From assembly GCF_002946835.1 (NCBI RefSeq), contig NZ_CP026652.1, positions 186,001 to 250,000 on the forward strand: a stretch of DNA of 64,000 nt. The letters are read 5' to 3'. Position numbers and translations under genes: made by a program. Source of the DNA: Streptomyces dengpaensis. GTDB lineage: Bacteria > Actinomycetota > Actinomycetes > Streptomycetales > Streptomycetaceae. The notes below the pieces were generated by a model. It was not told the origin of the DNA. It saw nothing but the letters and a program-made list of their open reading frames with translations, and did no database searches. Positions 27,025 to 35,498 of the stretch are shown piece by piece (the stretch's first letter is position 1; every line of letters starts with the position of its first letter).

Positions 27025-27157
27025 CTGCCCGCGCTACGCCTACGCCGAAGGGCAGGAGGAGGAGTTGCGGAAGCTGCTCGGCGACGTCAGCGTCCTCCGC
27101 GACCGCCGCGGCGGCGGCAGCCAGCCCCTCCCGCTGAGCCTCCTGCGCGAACGGTAG
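27025..27157 (+). pseudogene. Plus-strand 3' gene remnant
   Basis: One frame reads YAYAEGQEEELRKLLGDVSV then LRDRRGGGSQPLPLSLLRER and a stop, with coding-like composition but no start. It converges with cassette gene C and is antisense to the C tail. This mirrors the plus-strand remnant at 7109-7297. Confidence 0.3.
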
Positions 27158-27303
27158 GCCGTGGACGCCGCGACGCCCCAGGCGACAGCCTGGGGCGTCG
27201 CGGCGCTGAGGCAGCGCGTGTTCTGCCCCTTTGCCCGGTGTGTGACCCGGTGGAGCAGGCGCCGTAGGTCCGCCCACACCGCCCGTGGCTCATATCCGAA
27301 CAT
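27040..27303 (-). CDS. Small conserved cassette protein C, copy 2
   Basis: From ATG 27303, behind AAGGGGGAG, the 87-residue frame begins MFGYEPRAVWADLRRLLHRV, closely matching the start of the ORF at 7407. It overlaps the end of gene A by 14 nt, which suggests coupling. The second half is antisense to a plausible plus-strand remnant and may not be conserved protein. Function unknown. Confidence 0.45.
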   Translation of the reverse strand: MFGYEPRAVWADLRRLLHRVTHRAKGQNTRCLSAATPQAVAWGVAASTAYRSRRRLSGRGWLPPPRRSRRTLTSPSSFRNSSSCPSA

Positions 27304-28279
27304 CGTCTTCACTCCCCCTTTCACGGGGCGGGCCGGCGGGGAGCGGTCCCACATCGCCCGCGGCCCATCGCCCTCTCACGCGCGCTGGCAGTGACGTGCC
27401 GGGCGTGCGTCGAGGTGCTGGCTGTGCCGTCTGCTCGGCGCCGGGCGGGTACGGGCCCAACGGCCGCTCGTGCTGGCGGGGCTGGCCCGCATCGGCTGGG
27501 GCGTCCTCGGTTTTGGTGTGCTTCAGGGTCTGGGCGACCTGGTCGGCGAGCTGGACCATCAGCAGCTCGCGGGCGATGAGTTGGCCCGAGGCCGAGTGGG
27601 TGTCCTGGGTCTGGATCAGGCCGACGCCGTCCCACAGCATGTGCTGGCCGATCTCGGCCGAGCGGCGCAGTTCGTAGCGGTCGCTGCCAGTGGCGGCCTG
27701 GACGAGGTAGGTGTGCAGTGCGGCGAGGCGCTGGAGGTAGCGGCAGGCGCCGTCGCCTTCGACGCTGCGGACGTGTGTGCGGGCCCGGGCGTCCAGGCGT
27801 CTGGGCAGGTGCTCGGCGAGCAGCGGCGCGAGCACCATCGCCGGCAGTGCGACGTCGGCGGGGACGCCATGGCCCATGGCGAACAGGCCGGCGACCAGGC
27901 CGATGAGGGCGACGGCAGCGGCGGACACCCGCAGGGATCCGGGAATCGTGGGGGCCAGGGCGATGCGCTGGGCCGGACGCCTGGTCAACCAGCGAAGGGC
28001 CAGGCGCTGCATACGCGTCGCGGCAGGGGTGAGCACTCCGATCTGATGAGGGCTTTCGGGGAGAGTGCCGTCACCGGGGACGGTCCAGGCGAGCCAGCCC
28101 CACCGCGTGCGTTCGTACACCAGCACGGGCTGGCACTCGGCTGAGCACGCGGTGTTGCGGACGTGGCCGGTCCGCAGGGCACGTGATCGTTCCGCCTCCC
28201 ACCGGCCCGGATCGAGGGTGAAGGGACGCTGGTGCTGCGAGGGTGCGGTCGGCGGTGATGCGTGGAGCGTGTCCGTCAT
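27290..28279 (-). CDS. Cassette protein A, membrane protein, copy 2 (complete)
   Basis: The 329-residue protein starts at ATG 28279, overlapping the stop of the preceding gene (ATGA). The N-terminal 100 residues are soluble and begin MTDTLHASPPTAPSQHQRPF. Two membrane helices lie near 117-155 (LRVSAAAVALIGLVAGLFAM and VALPAMVLAPLLAEHL). The helical C-terminal region contains ACRYLQRLAALHTYLVQAAT, HSASGQLIARELLMVQLADQ and a Pro/Arg-rich disordered tail. The truncated homologue at 7959-8453 lacks the membrane part. The family is not named; it may be specific to actinomycete accessory DNA. Confidence 0.65.
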   Translation of the reverse strand: MTDTLHASPPTAPSQHQRPFTLDPGRWEAERSRALRTGHVRNTACSAECQPVLVYERTRWGWLAWTVPGDGTLPESPHQIGVLTPAATRMQRLALRWLTRRPAQRIALAPTIPGSLRVSAAAVALIGLVAGLFAMGHGVPADVALPAMVLAPLLAEHLPRRLDARARTHVRSVEGDGACRYLQRLAALHTYLVQAATGSDRYELRRSAEIGQHMLWDGVGLIQTQDTHSASGQLIARELLMVQLADQVAQTLKHTKTEDAPADAGQPRQHERPLGPYPPGAEQTAQPAPRRTPGTSLPARVRGRWAAGDVGPLPAGPPRERGSEDDVRI

Positions 28280-28867
28280 GAGCTGCTTCCTTCCAGTCGG
28301 GTCAGGGCGGAGGCACACGTCGCGCAGCGGCCGTCGCTGTCGGGGTGGGCGCGCCGGGGGGTCGGCCCCGGGCAGGTGCGGCACAGCGGCCAGCCGAGGC
28401 AGGCCGGGCAGAGGTCTTCGCCGGGGGCAGTTGCGGGAACGCCGCAGCCGGCGCATTCGACGAGGGCCCGGTAGGTCTGGGCCTCGCTCACGGTGCGGGC
28501 GGCAGCCGTCGTCGACCGCTCGACGAGCTCCTCCGCCGACGGGGCGTCGTGATGGGCCGCCGCGATGGAAGGGGGCGGGTAGGCCTGGGCGGCTCGCAGA
28601 CGGGCGGCGATGATCGCCCCGACCGAGGTACGCACGGGATGCGGCAAGGGGCGATCGGTGATGATGTGCCGGAGCTGTTCGCTGCTGAAGCCGGCGTCCA
28701 TCATCACGTACTCGGCCCTGGTCGGTCAGCGCCTTCCCGGTCAGCAGCAGTTCAGGACGGCTGGCTCCGATGTCGAGCAGCAGCCGGATACCCGGATGCA
28801 TCTCGTCTGCCGGTGGCGGGGCCGTTGAGGGCGCTGTCGGGTCCGGCTGGTCCGTCCTTCCAGGCAT
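28276..28867 (-). pseudogene. Cysteine-rich (zinc-ribbon-like) cassette protein with a frameshift
   Basis: The start MPGRTDQPDPTAPST through HPGIRLLLDIGASRPELLLT then GKALTDQ lies in one frame. AEYVMMDAGFSSEQLRHIIT and the rest lie in the next frame. One G too many in a GGG run near 28712 explains the break. The second part ends with four CxxC-type pairs (CAGC, CPAC, CRTC, CATC), which suggests zinc binding. Joined, it would be about 196 residues. It is translationally coupled to gene A. It could be a real mutation or a sequencing error. Confidence 0.6.
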
Positions 28868-28947
28868 CCGCGCGGCTGTGCGGTCGCACGGACGGAGGGT
28901 CTGGTGTTCTGCTTGTTGGTCTTCTTTCTGTTGGTGTTCTTAGTGGG

Positions 28948-29200
28948 CTAATGAGCCAACGTAGGGTTATCCACTGGTGGAAAATCCGACTCTGATTGTG
29001 ACCTGTGGTTTTGCAGGCTGGGCAGGTCGGTGATGCAGTACGCGGCCGCGCCGAGGGTGCCGTCCCGGTCGCGCTCGCGCTCCCGGAGCAGGAAGCCGTG
29101 CGTCTCCAGTTGGTGCAGGCTGGAGAGCCGGTCCCTGTGACCGATGTCCCGACGCGAGGGCCGGTAGGCACTTGGCCGTCGATACACCACTCCAGCGGGC
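28948..29200 (-). pseudogene. C-terminal fragment of a winged-helix-type DNA-binding protein
   Basis: The frame reads RLSSLHQLETHGFLLRERER, DRDGTLGAAAYCITDLP and on to VDNPTLAH. The pattern L..LE.HG.L.R.RER...G....Y resembles the wing of helix-turn-helix proteins found upstream of similar cassettes. The N-terminal part is missing beyond about 29200. It precedes the zinc-ribbon gene in the same direction. Confidence 0.4.
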
Positions 29201-29545
29201 GTGACCCTCTCCCCCACCCTCCTGGACGCCGTGCTGGTTCCCCACCCCAGTCCCGCGTGGCCAGCGAGTGTCGTCGCCCTCATCCAGCTCCTGGCGTTCT
29301 CCATGAGCCTCGGTCTGCTGGCCGACCGCGATTCGCTGGCGCTGGGGCGCTATCCATGGGCACGGCTCGCTGACGTGCACAACCTCGGTTCGCTTACGGC
29401 CTGGGCATCGTCGGTCGCGGCCGCGCTCGCCACAGCGGTAGCTGCACTCCTCCTCGCTGGGGTGCAACCATTCGTGACGGATCTGGTGCACCCTCCGGCC
29501 CCGACTCCACAGACGAATCCCCCCGCGAATACCGCCTCGGCCTAG
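29201..29545 (+). CDS. Possible two-helix membrane protein
   Basis: From a GTG at 29201, 114 residues include two hydrophobic segments: SVVALIQLLAFSMSLGLL, and LGSLTAWASSVAAALATAVA leading into ALLLAG. Third-position GC is high. There is no clear ribosome site. The last few codons overlap the IS5-type remnant, so the original C-terminus has probably been replaced. Unrecognised. Confidence 0.3.
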   Translation: MTLSPTLLDAVLVPHPSPAWPASVVALIQLLAFSMSLGLLADRDSLALGRYPWARLADVHNLGSLTAWASSVAAALATAVAALLLAGVQPFVTDLVHPPAPTPQTNPPANTASA

Positions 29546-29646
29546 GCATCGCGACCCGCTACGACAAGACCGCCGAGTCCTACCAAGCGGCCGTCACCCT
29601 CGCCTCGCTCCTGATGTGGGCGTGACATTTGAAGACAACTCCTAAG
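29527..29646 (+). mobile_element. 3' end of an IS5-type insertion sequence
   Basis: The plus strand encodes GIATRYDKTAESYQAAVTLA then SLLMWA and a stop at 29625, the characteristic C-terminus of IS5-type transposases in actinomycetes. It is followed immediately by ATTTGAAGACAACTCCTAAG, which resembles an IS right end. The same terminal motif (TTTGAAGACACTCCCTAG) occurs at 30590-30607 and 41730-41747. Confidence 0.6.
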
Positions 29647-29787
29647 CGGCCTGGCCGAGGTTCGCTTCGGTACGGCCGTGCCCGATAGGGGCGCCGGGAT
29701 CAGCGGCGCACTTCGCCCCGCCCGCTTGGCGCCGTAACCCGAAAAAGCAGTGGCCGCGCGGGCTCGGGGCCACATACGTTCGCCTCC

Positions 29788-30552
29788 ATGGTTGACGCAA
29801 CTTTCGGGCATCCGCGCCTCGCCGCCATCTACGACCCACTCGATCCGGACCGCAGCGATCTCGACGCGTATCTCGCGATGGCGGAGGAGTTCGGCGCGCG
29901 GTCCGTGCTGGACATCGGGTGCGGTACGGGCGTGTTCGCGCTGCTGCTCGCCGAGCGCGGGATTACGGTCACCGGGATCGATCCCGCGCGGGCGTCCGTC
30001 GACGTCGCGCGTGGCAAGCCGGGCGCGGAGCGGGTGCGCTGGCTCGACGGCGACGCGGGGGACCTGCCGCCCATGCAGATCGACCTGGTGACGATGACCG
30101 GGAACGTCGCCCAGGCGATCGCCGATCCGCAGGCGTGGCATACGACGCTGCGCGGCGCGTACGAGGCTCTGCGGCCCGGCGGGCGGCTTGTCTTCGAGAC
30201 GCGCGATCCGGCGCAGCGCGTGTGGGAGGAGTGGGCGGAGTGGACGCGCGAGACCACGTACCGCATGACGGACATCCCGGGCGTCGGCCACGTCGAGACC
30301 TGGGCCGAGCTGACGGACGTGAGCCTGCCGCTGGTGAGCTTCCGGGGTACGCACGTGTTCGCTGCGGACGGGGACGTACTGACCTCGGAATCGACACTTC
30401 GCTTCCGCGAACGTATGGAGATCGAGCGGGACTTGCACGAGCACGGCTTCGTCGTCGAGGACGTACGCGACGCACCCGACCGGCCGGGCAGGGAGTTCGT
30501 GTTCGTGGCGCGGCACGGTACCGCGGAGCCCGTCCCTCCCGGAATGCCCTAG
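29788..30552 (+). CDS. SAM-dependent methyltransferase (class I)
   Basis: The 254-residue protein begins MVDATFGHPRLAAIYDPLDP. Motif I is VLDIGCGTGVFALLLAERG (about 40-58), the acidic residue after strand 2 is in VTGIDPARAS, and the post-I region is DGDAGDLPPM. The later strand GAYEALRPGGRLVFETRDPA follows. These are the standard AdoMet-binding features. The substrate is unknown. The gene lies between an IS5-type end and a similar terminal motif, so it looks like cargo of a mobile unit. Its last 100 bp recur at 41590. Confidence 0.85.
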   Translation: MVDATFGHPRLAAIYDPLDPDRSDLDAYLAMAEEFGARSVLDIGCGTGVFALLLAERGITVTGIDPARASVDVARGKPGAERVRWLDGDAGDLPPMQIDLVTMTGNVAQAIADPQAWHTTLRGAYEALRPGGRLVFETRDPAQRVWEEWAEWTRETTYRMTDIPGVGHVETWAELTDVSLPLVSFRGTHVFAADGDVLTSESTLRFRERMEIERDLHEHGFVVEDVRDAPDRPGREFVFVARHGTAEPVPPGMP

Positions 30553-30607
30553 GGAGCGTGCGCACCACACAGCGCCGGGCAGACGGGACTTTGAAGACAC
30601 TCCCTAG
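30450..30607. repeat. 158-bp direct repeat, copy 1 (methyltransferase 3' end plus IS-like end)
   Basis: This segment matches 41590-41747 over 158 bp, with a single difference noticed (GCACGG versus GCGCGG). It contains the last 34 codons of the methyltransferase gene and a 55-bp tail. The tail starts CTAGGGAG and ends CTTTGAAGACACTCCCTAG, so it is bounded by an 8-bp inverted repeat. Confidence 0.9.
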
Positions 30608-30835
30608 ATAGGGGCTGGGCTCCACCTGGGCCTCGTCGGTCATGTCCGCCACCACGTAGCGGGCCGAACCGCCGGCGGCCTCGATCAGGCGGACGGTCTC
30701 CTTCAGGGTCTTTGCGGTGCGGCCGGCGACCGTCACCAGCGCCCCCTCCGCGGCCAGGGCCAGGGCGGAGGCCCGTCCGATGCCGCTGCCGCCGCCGGTG
30801 ACGAACGCCGAGGTGCCTGCAAACTGCTGGGTCAT
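30608..30835 (-). pseudogene. Short-chain dehydrogenase, N-terminal fragment
   Basis: The frame starts MTQQFAGTSAFVTGGGSGIG (Rossmann GxxxGxG) and continues ALALAAEGALVTVAGRTAKT to VADMTDEAQVE. There it meets exactly the CTAGGGAGTGTCTTCAAAG end of the repeat unit. The remaining ~170 residues, including the catalytic Tyr-Lys, are gone. The insertion of the methyltransferase unit is the likely cause. Confidence 0.75.
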
Positions 30836-30977
30836 GTCTGTGATCTCTCTTGTTGCGGTGGGGTGTTGTGTTTTGTGGCGTGGTCGGTCAGGAGCGCCGC
30901 TGCACGGCGGTCACCTGCGGGCAAGAGCCCGGCGGCTGGCGCTGTGCGGTGGCACCTCGCATCGGTGGGGCACGACG

Positions 30978-31724
30978 TCAGAGCTGCGCTGTGCCCTGGA
31001 CGATGACCTCGTTGACGTTGACGTCGGCCGGCTGAGCGATGGCGTAGCCGATGGCCTGGGCGATGGCCGAGGCGTCGATACCGACCGCTTCGAGCGCTGA
31101 CCGCACCGTGTTCTGCTGCTCGGGGTTGCCACCGGAGTGGGTGAGCTCGGTCTTGGTGAGGCCGGGGCTGACGACGGTGACGCGAAGGTCGGCGGTCTCC
31201 TGGCGCAGGCCCTCGGACACGGCGCGTACGGCGAACTTCGTCGCGCAGTACACGACCCCGGTCGGGTCCACGCGGTGCGCGGCGGTGGAGGCGACGTTGA
31301 TGATGTGCCCGGACCGGCGCTCACGCATGGAGGGCAGGACCCCCGCGATGCCGTGCAGCACGCCGCGCAGGTTCACGTCGATCATCTGGTCCCATTCGTC
31401 GACGCGCAGCTCCTCCATGAGGCCCAGCGGCATCACACCGGCATTGTTGACCAGGACGTCGACGCGCCCGTGGCGTTCGAGCGCGCCGGCGACGAAGGCG
31501 TTCACGCTGTCGCGATCGGTAACGTCCAGCTGCGCGGACTCGGCGCGGTGGCCGGCCTCGGTCAGCTCGGTGACCAGACGGTCCAGGCGGTCCACGCGAC
31601 GGGCACCGAGGACGACCTGGTGGCCAGCGGCGGCGAGGTTGCGGGTGGTCGCCTCGCCGATGCCCCCGGACGCGCCCGTCACCAGGACGATCTTGCGGTC
31701 GGGGGACTGGGTGGTGCTGTTCAT
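30978..31724 (-). CDS. SDR-family NAD(P)-dependent oxidoreductase
   Basis: The 248-residue protein has all classical SDR motifs: TGASGGIG (17-24), DVTDRDSV, NNAGVMPLG, the catalytic Ser in NVASTAAHR and YCATKFA with Tyr and Lys. The Arg pair in LGARRVDRLD after strand 2 suggests NADP(H) preference. Length is normal. It is transcribed divergently from the XRE/MmyB-type regulator at 31901, a common arrangement in Streptomyces where the regulator controls the reductase. Substrate unknown. Confidence 0.92.
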   Translation of the reverse strand: MNSTTQSPDRKIVLVTGASGGIGEATTRNLAAAGHQVVLGARRVDRLDRLVTELTEAGHRAESAQLDVTDRDSVNAFVAGALERHGRVDVLVNNAGVMPLGLMEELRVDEWDQMIDVNLRGVLHGIAGVLPSMRERRSGHIINVASTAAHRVDPTGVVYCATKFAVRAVSEGLRQETADLRVTVVSPGLTKTELTHSGGNPEQQNTVRSALEAVGIDASAIAQAIGYAIAQPADVNVNEVIVQGTAQL

Positions 31725-31900
31725 GGCTGTGCTTCCTCAGATGTTCTGCCGGCCCTTGTGACCGGGTGACACATCAAGAGCACCACCGGACCGAAACACC
31801 AGGTAGAACTCTCCTTGTCCCGGGGTTCGGCCTACGGGGGGGCCCAGCAGAACCCCCCGTGGACAGGAAGCGGTCGGTTCGCAGAGCTAGCCTGAAATAC

Positions 31901-32815
31901 ATGAGCCAGCCCGTGCCCGAGACCGATATTCGGGATTTCCTGCGGACACGCCGGGCCCGCATCACCCCGCAACAAGCCGGTCTTCCTCCGCACCCGGGCG
32001 TGCGCCGAGTGCCTGGTCTCCGGCGCGAGGAAGTCGCCCAGCTCGCCGGAGTCAGCGTGGACTACTACGTACGGCTGGAACGTGGACGCACTACGAGCGT
32101 CTCCGCTGCCGTCCTGGACGCCGTCGCTCGCGCGCTGCAACTCAACGACACCGAACGTAACCATTTGTTCGCCCTGGCCAACCCCACCCGGCAGCGCCCG
32201 CAAGCCAGGGCGGCCCAGCGTGCCCGCCCCGGGCTGCTGCGGGCGCTGGAGAATGTCGCCGGCGTCCCGGCCCTGCTTCTGGGGCACCGCCTGGACGTCC
32301 TGGCCACCAATCACCTGGCCCGCGCCTTCTATCGTGACTTCGAGGGCCTGCCGGCCGGCGAGTGGAACATGGCCCGCTACATGTTCCTCGACCCCGCCGC
32401 CCGGGATCTCTACGTCGACTGGCCCGAGACCGCCCGCGAAAACGTGGGCATGCTGCGCCTGCATGCCAGCCACCATCCACGCGATCCCCGGCTGGCCCAG
32501 CTGGTTAATGAACTGTCCGTCGGCGACCGGGACTTCCGCCGGTGGTGGTCGGACCACGACGTGTACCAGCCCAAGTACGGCTCCAAGCGCTACCACCACC
32601 CACTCGTCGGGGACCTCACCCTTGGCTTCGAGGCCTTCAAGCCCATGGGCGACCCCGACCAGACGCTCGGCCTGTACACCGTCGAACCCGGATCACCGTC
32701 GGAAAACGCCCTGCGCTTGCTTGCCAGCTGGACCGCTGACAACACGCACATCCAGCCCGAGGAAGGCTTGGGGGGGTGCGCCCCGCCCGGCCGTGGGGCG
32801 GCGGGGCAGGCCTGA
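31901..32815 (+). CDS. XRE-family regulator with MmyB-like ligand-binding domain
   Basis: The 304-residue protein starts at ATG 31901 (MSQPVPETDIRDFLRTRRAR) rather than the ORF start at 31766. The HTH is VPGLRREEVAQLAGVSVDYY followed by VRLERGR (about 38-65). The rest matches the MmyB-like domain: LGHRLDVLATNHLARAFYRD, FLDPAARDLYVDWPETAREN, VGMLRLHASHHPRDPRL, GDRDFRRWWSDHDV and LTLGFEAFKPMGDPDQTLGL. The last ~15 residues (GGCAPPGRGAAGQA) are unusual and may stem from the neighbouring IS remnant. Probably represses or activates the divergent SDR gene. Confidence 0.9.
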   Translation: MSQPVPETDIRDFLRTRRARITPQQAGLPPHPGVRRVPGLRREEVAQLAGVSVDYYVRLERGRTTSVSAAVLDAVARALQLNDTERNHLFALANPTRQRPQARAAQRARPGLLRALENVAGVPALLLGHRLDVLATNHLARAFYRDFEGLPAGEWNMARYMFLDPAARDLYVDWPETARENVGMLRLHASHHPRDPRLAQLVNELSVGDRDFRRWWSDHDVYQPKYGSKRYHHPLVGDLTLGFEAFKPMGDPDQTLGLYTVEPGSPSENALRLLASWTADNTHIQPEEGLGGCAPPGRGAAGQA

Positions 32816-32891
32816 GGGGCCTGCGCCGTCGCCCTCATGGCCGGGCCCACCGCGAGACCGGCCGGGGGGCGGGCACGGATGGACGGCTGAG

Positions 32892-33844
32892 GTGACGTCG
32901 CCTGCCAGATCGGCACGTTCCTGGCCTACGGCTCCGCCAGGGGCCGGGCGTTGATTGACCGGGAACTTTACGTGCCCGAGTCGTGGACGGACGACCGGGC
33001 CCGGTGCCGGGCCGCCGGGATCGACGACGCAGTGCCGTTCGCCACGAAGGTCGAGCACCTCAAATGGATGCTGCAACGCGCCTTCGACGCGTGCGTCCCG
33101 TTCGCCTGGGTCACCGCGGATGAGGCCTACGGCCAGGTGAAGCACTTGAGGGCATGGCTGGAGGAACGCGCGGTGGCGCATGTACTGGCCACCAAAGTCA
33201 ACGACACCGTGACCACGACGGACGGTTGGCAGGTGAGGGTCGATGACCTGGTGTCCGCGCTACCGCTGCAGGCGTGAAAGCGGATCTCGGCCGGGGCCGG
33301 CGCCCACGGCCAGCGGATCTACCACTGGGCCCGCATCGCGATCCGGCGCAGCTGGACGGGCGGGTTCGGGCACTGGGTGCTCGCCCGCCGCAGCATCACC
33401 GACCCCACCAAGATCGCCTACTACATCTGCTACGTCCCCACAGTTTCACGGCTGAAAGACCTGGTCAGGACGGCGGGCCCTCGCTGGCAGGTGGAGGAGT
33501 GCTTCCAGACCGCGAAGGGCGAATGCGGACTGGATCACTACCAGGTGCGGCTGTACCGGGCCTGGTACCGGCACATCACCCTCGCCATGGCCGCCCTCGC
33601 CTACCTCACCGCCGTCCGCATAGCAGAAGCCACAAAGGGGGGCAGCTTCAGCGACGATCAAGACCTCATACCGCTCAGCGTCCCGGAGATCCGCCGCATG
33701 ATCGGACACCTCGTCACCACGCCCCGCCACAAGAACAACGACCACCATCTGCGCTGGTCACGCTTCCGACGACGCAGCCAAGCCCGAGCCCGCCGCTGCC
33801 ACTACAAACGCCGAGGCCACACCCACATGCGGTTGCAGTACTAA
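32892..33844 (+). pseudogene. IS701-family transposase, 5'-truncated with an internal stop
   Basis: The frame begins CQIGTFLAYGSARGRALIDR and continues ELYVPESWTDDRARCRAAGI and FAWVTADEAYGQVKHLRAWL, as in the IS701 catalytic core. At 33275 a TGA interrupts ALPLQA-KRISAGAGAHGQ, where relatives have Trp, so it is probably TGG to TGA. The same frame then continues through GPRWQVEECFQTAKGECGLD with the catalytic Glu to a normal end MRLQY. The N-terminal ~200 residues are missing. Confidence 0.8.
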
Positions 33845-33955
33845 CCGGGAACGTCCATGGGGCAACGGCGCATGCCAGCCGGTGGACGTTGTCGGAAAGC
33901 CTGCGCAGGAGACCGCGTGCACAGTTTGCAGTGGCGGGGGACTGGAAACGGAGCA

Positions 33956-34470
33956 TCAACCACCGCGCCGGTCCCCACCGCAGACCGCTCCAAGCAGCGT
34001 GACGTCGAGGAGGGCTTCTAGCTGGGAAACCGTCTGCTTGGGATCTTCAGCAAAGATGGTTTCCATGCCCAAATCCGCAGCAGGCGGGAGGTAATGGCGG
34101 TTGTCGTCAACGAACACGCACGCCTCACCTGGAAGTTCCATCATGTCCAGCATGAGCCGGAAGATCTCAGGGTCCGGCTTGCGAATGCGGTGGTGCTCTG
34201 AAATCAGTACCGCATCGAATCGCTCGTCAAGATCGTAGCCATCGTAAAGGTTCCACGGCGTTAGTCCGACGCTGTTCGAGAGAACTCCCACCCGCACTCC
34301 TGCCTCGCGGGCCGCTTGCGCTGCATTAAGCATCAGCGGCTCGGGACGTAGGTCGGCGAAAATCCTTCCCATGAGGTTGTCGGGTCGGACACCGAGGCTC
34401 TTCGCGGCATGTGCGTTCCACTGAACTTGCGCAATGTCTCCACGTTCCAGCTCATGTGTGACGCGGGTTC
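33956..34470 (-). pseudogene. HAD-superfamily hydrolase lacking its N-terminal catalytic Asp motif
   Basis: Motif II is VGVLSNSVG, motif III is KPDPEIFRLML and motif IV is CVFVDDNRHYLPPAADLGME. Upstream ELERGDIAQVQWNAHAAKSL and ARIFADLRPE-like sequence represent the cap. The first ~40 residues with the nucleophile DxD are absent, because the frame upstream of about 34470 becomes unrelated and has no start. Any ATG in the remaining frame (34372) would give a non-catalytic 138-residue product. Confidence 0.65.
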
Positions 34471-34975
34471 CCTTGGGGTCGAGGTACAGGGCGTCCTTTT
34501 TGTACCTGGCCCGGTCTGTCAGCGGCGGAGGACCGAGAACGGGCGAGGCTACGTGGACGAACGGCGAGTCGTGGGAGCGACTCTCACCGCGATTCGGCGA
34601 GGGCGAGCCCGGGATCCGAGCGGCGAGTTCGTCCTCACGCCGGGCCCAACGGCGCCCAGTCGTCTACGACTCGTCGGCGGCGGACGGCTCGGTCTCTGGC
34701 TTTCCGAACGGGTATGCGGCCCAGGCCTGGTCGAGGATCGCATCATGTCCGTTGGCGGCAACCGCCCTTTCCCCTACGGGGTGAGGGCTCCTGTCCACCC
34801 CTGAGTCCGGGTGGCCAGGCCCTCTTGAGGCTTGGCGGCGCACGGGCCGAAAAGTGTGCGCTCCTCCCACTCCTGCGAACGCCTCTGCGCGCCGCCCCGT
34901 CGACCGGATATTGCCTCCGCCGAAGGGGAATTGCGAGCGACAGTTGTCCTAAACGGGGGACGTAGAGGGGAACCA

Positions 34976-35443
34976 GTGGGCACCTACGGCGAAGACCTCA
35001 AGGAGCGCGGGCAGCAGCTGCGGCAGTGCGTGAGGGACCGCGAGTTCATGGAGGCAGCCGAGACCACGTTGGATACGGCGAAGGAACTGGGCTACGGCGC
35101 GGCAGGGCTGGTCGCCGAGGTGGTGGCGGTGGCGTCCGGCGCGCTCGTCGGAGCGGCGACGGGAACCATTGCCGGCGCGGTGATCGCCGGCCCGGTCGGC
35201 GGTACGGTCGGCTCGATCGGCGGCGGCTACACCGGGGCCACCGCGGGTTTGACCGCGGCAGAGACGATCCATCGGAACTACTTCGGCGCGAGCACCGAGG
35301 AGCGCCAGCGGGTCAACGTCCTGGGCGGCCGGGTACGGAGCGCCGTCTTCGCGGTCAAGGGGATGCACAAGTGGGCCCACTCCGAGACGGCCAGACGGAT
35401 GGTCAGGGCTTGCTTGACGCAGGGGAAGGCGGGGGTGCGGTGA
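34976..35443 (+). CDS. Glycine-zipper, putative membrane-acting protein (first gene of NLR-like cassette)
   Basis: The 155-residue protein is taken from the GTG at 34976, behind AGAGGGGAA, not the ORF start at 34832. After an amphipathic helical N-terminus (GTYGEDLKERGQQLRQCVRD) comes a long Gly/Ala/Val segment at about 45-95 with small residues every fourth position (ALVGAATGTIAGAVIAGPVG, TVGSIGGGYTGATAG). This pattern is typical of glycine-zipper helices that insert or oligomerise in membranes. The C-terminus is basic. It precedes a RHIM-like protein and an NB-ARC protein in the same direction, so it is a good candidate effector. Confidence 0.65.
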   Translation: MGTYGEDLKERGQQLRQCVRDREFMEAAETTLDTAKELGYGAAGLVAEVVAVASGALVGAATGTIAGAVIAGPVGGTVGSIGGGYTGATAGLTAAETIHRNYFGASTEERQRVNVLGGRVRSAVFAVKGMHKWAHSETARRMVRACLTQGKAGVR

Positions 35444-35498
35444 CCCGGCTCGTCGTTCCGCGTCCGCCCGCTCCTGAGCCGAGAACGGGGAGGACGCC

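Noticed and set aside
34409..34870. Several short ORFs on both strands between the HAD fragment and the glycine-zipper gene
   Set aside because: No consistent coding frame, starts or conserved motifs; they are treated as non-coding debris.
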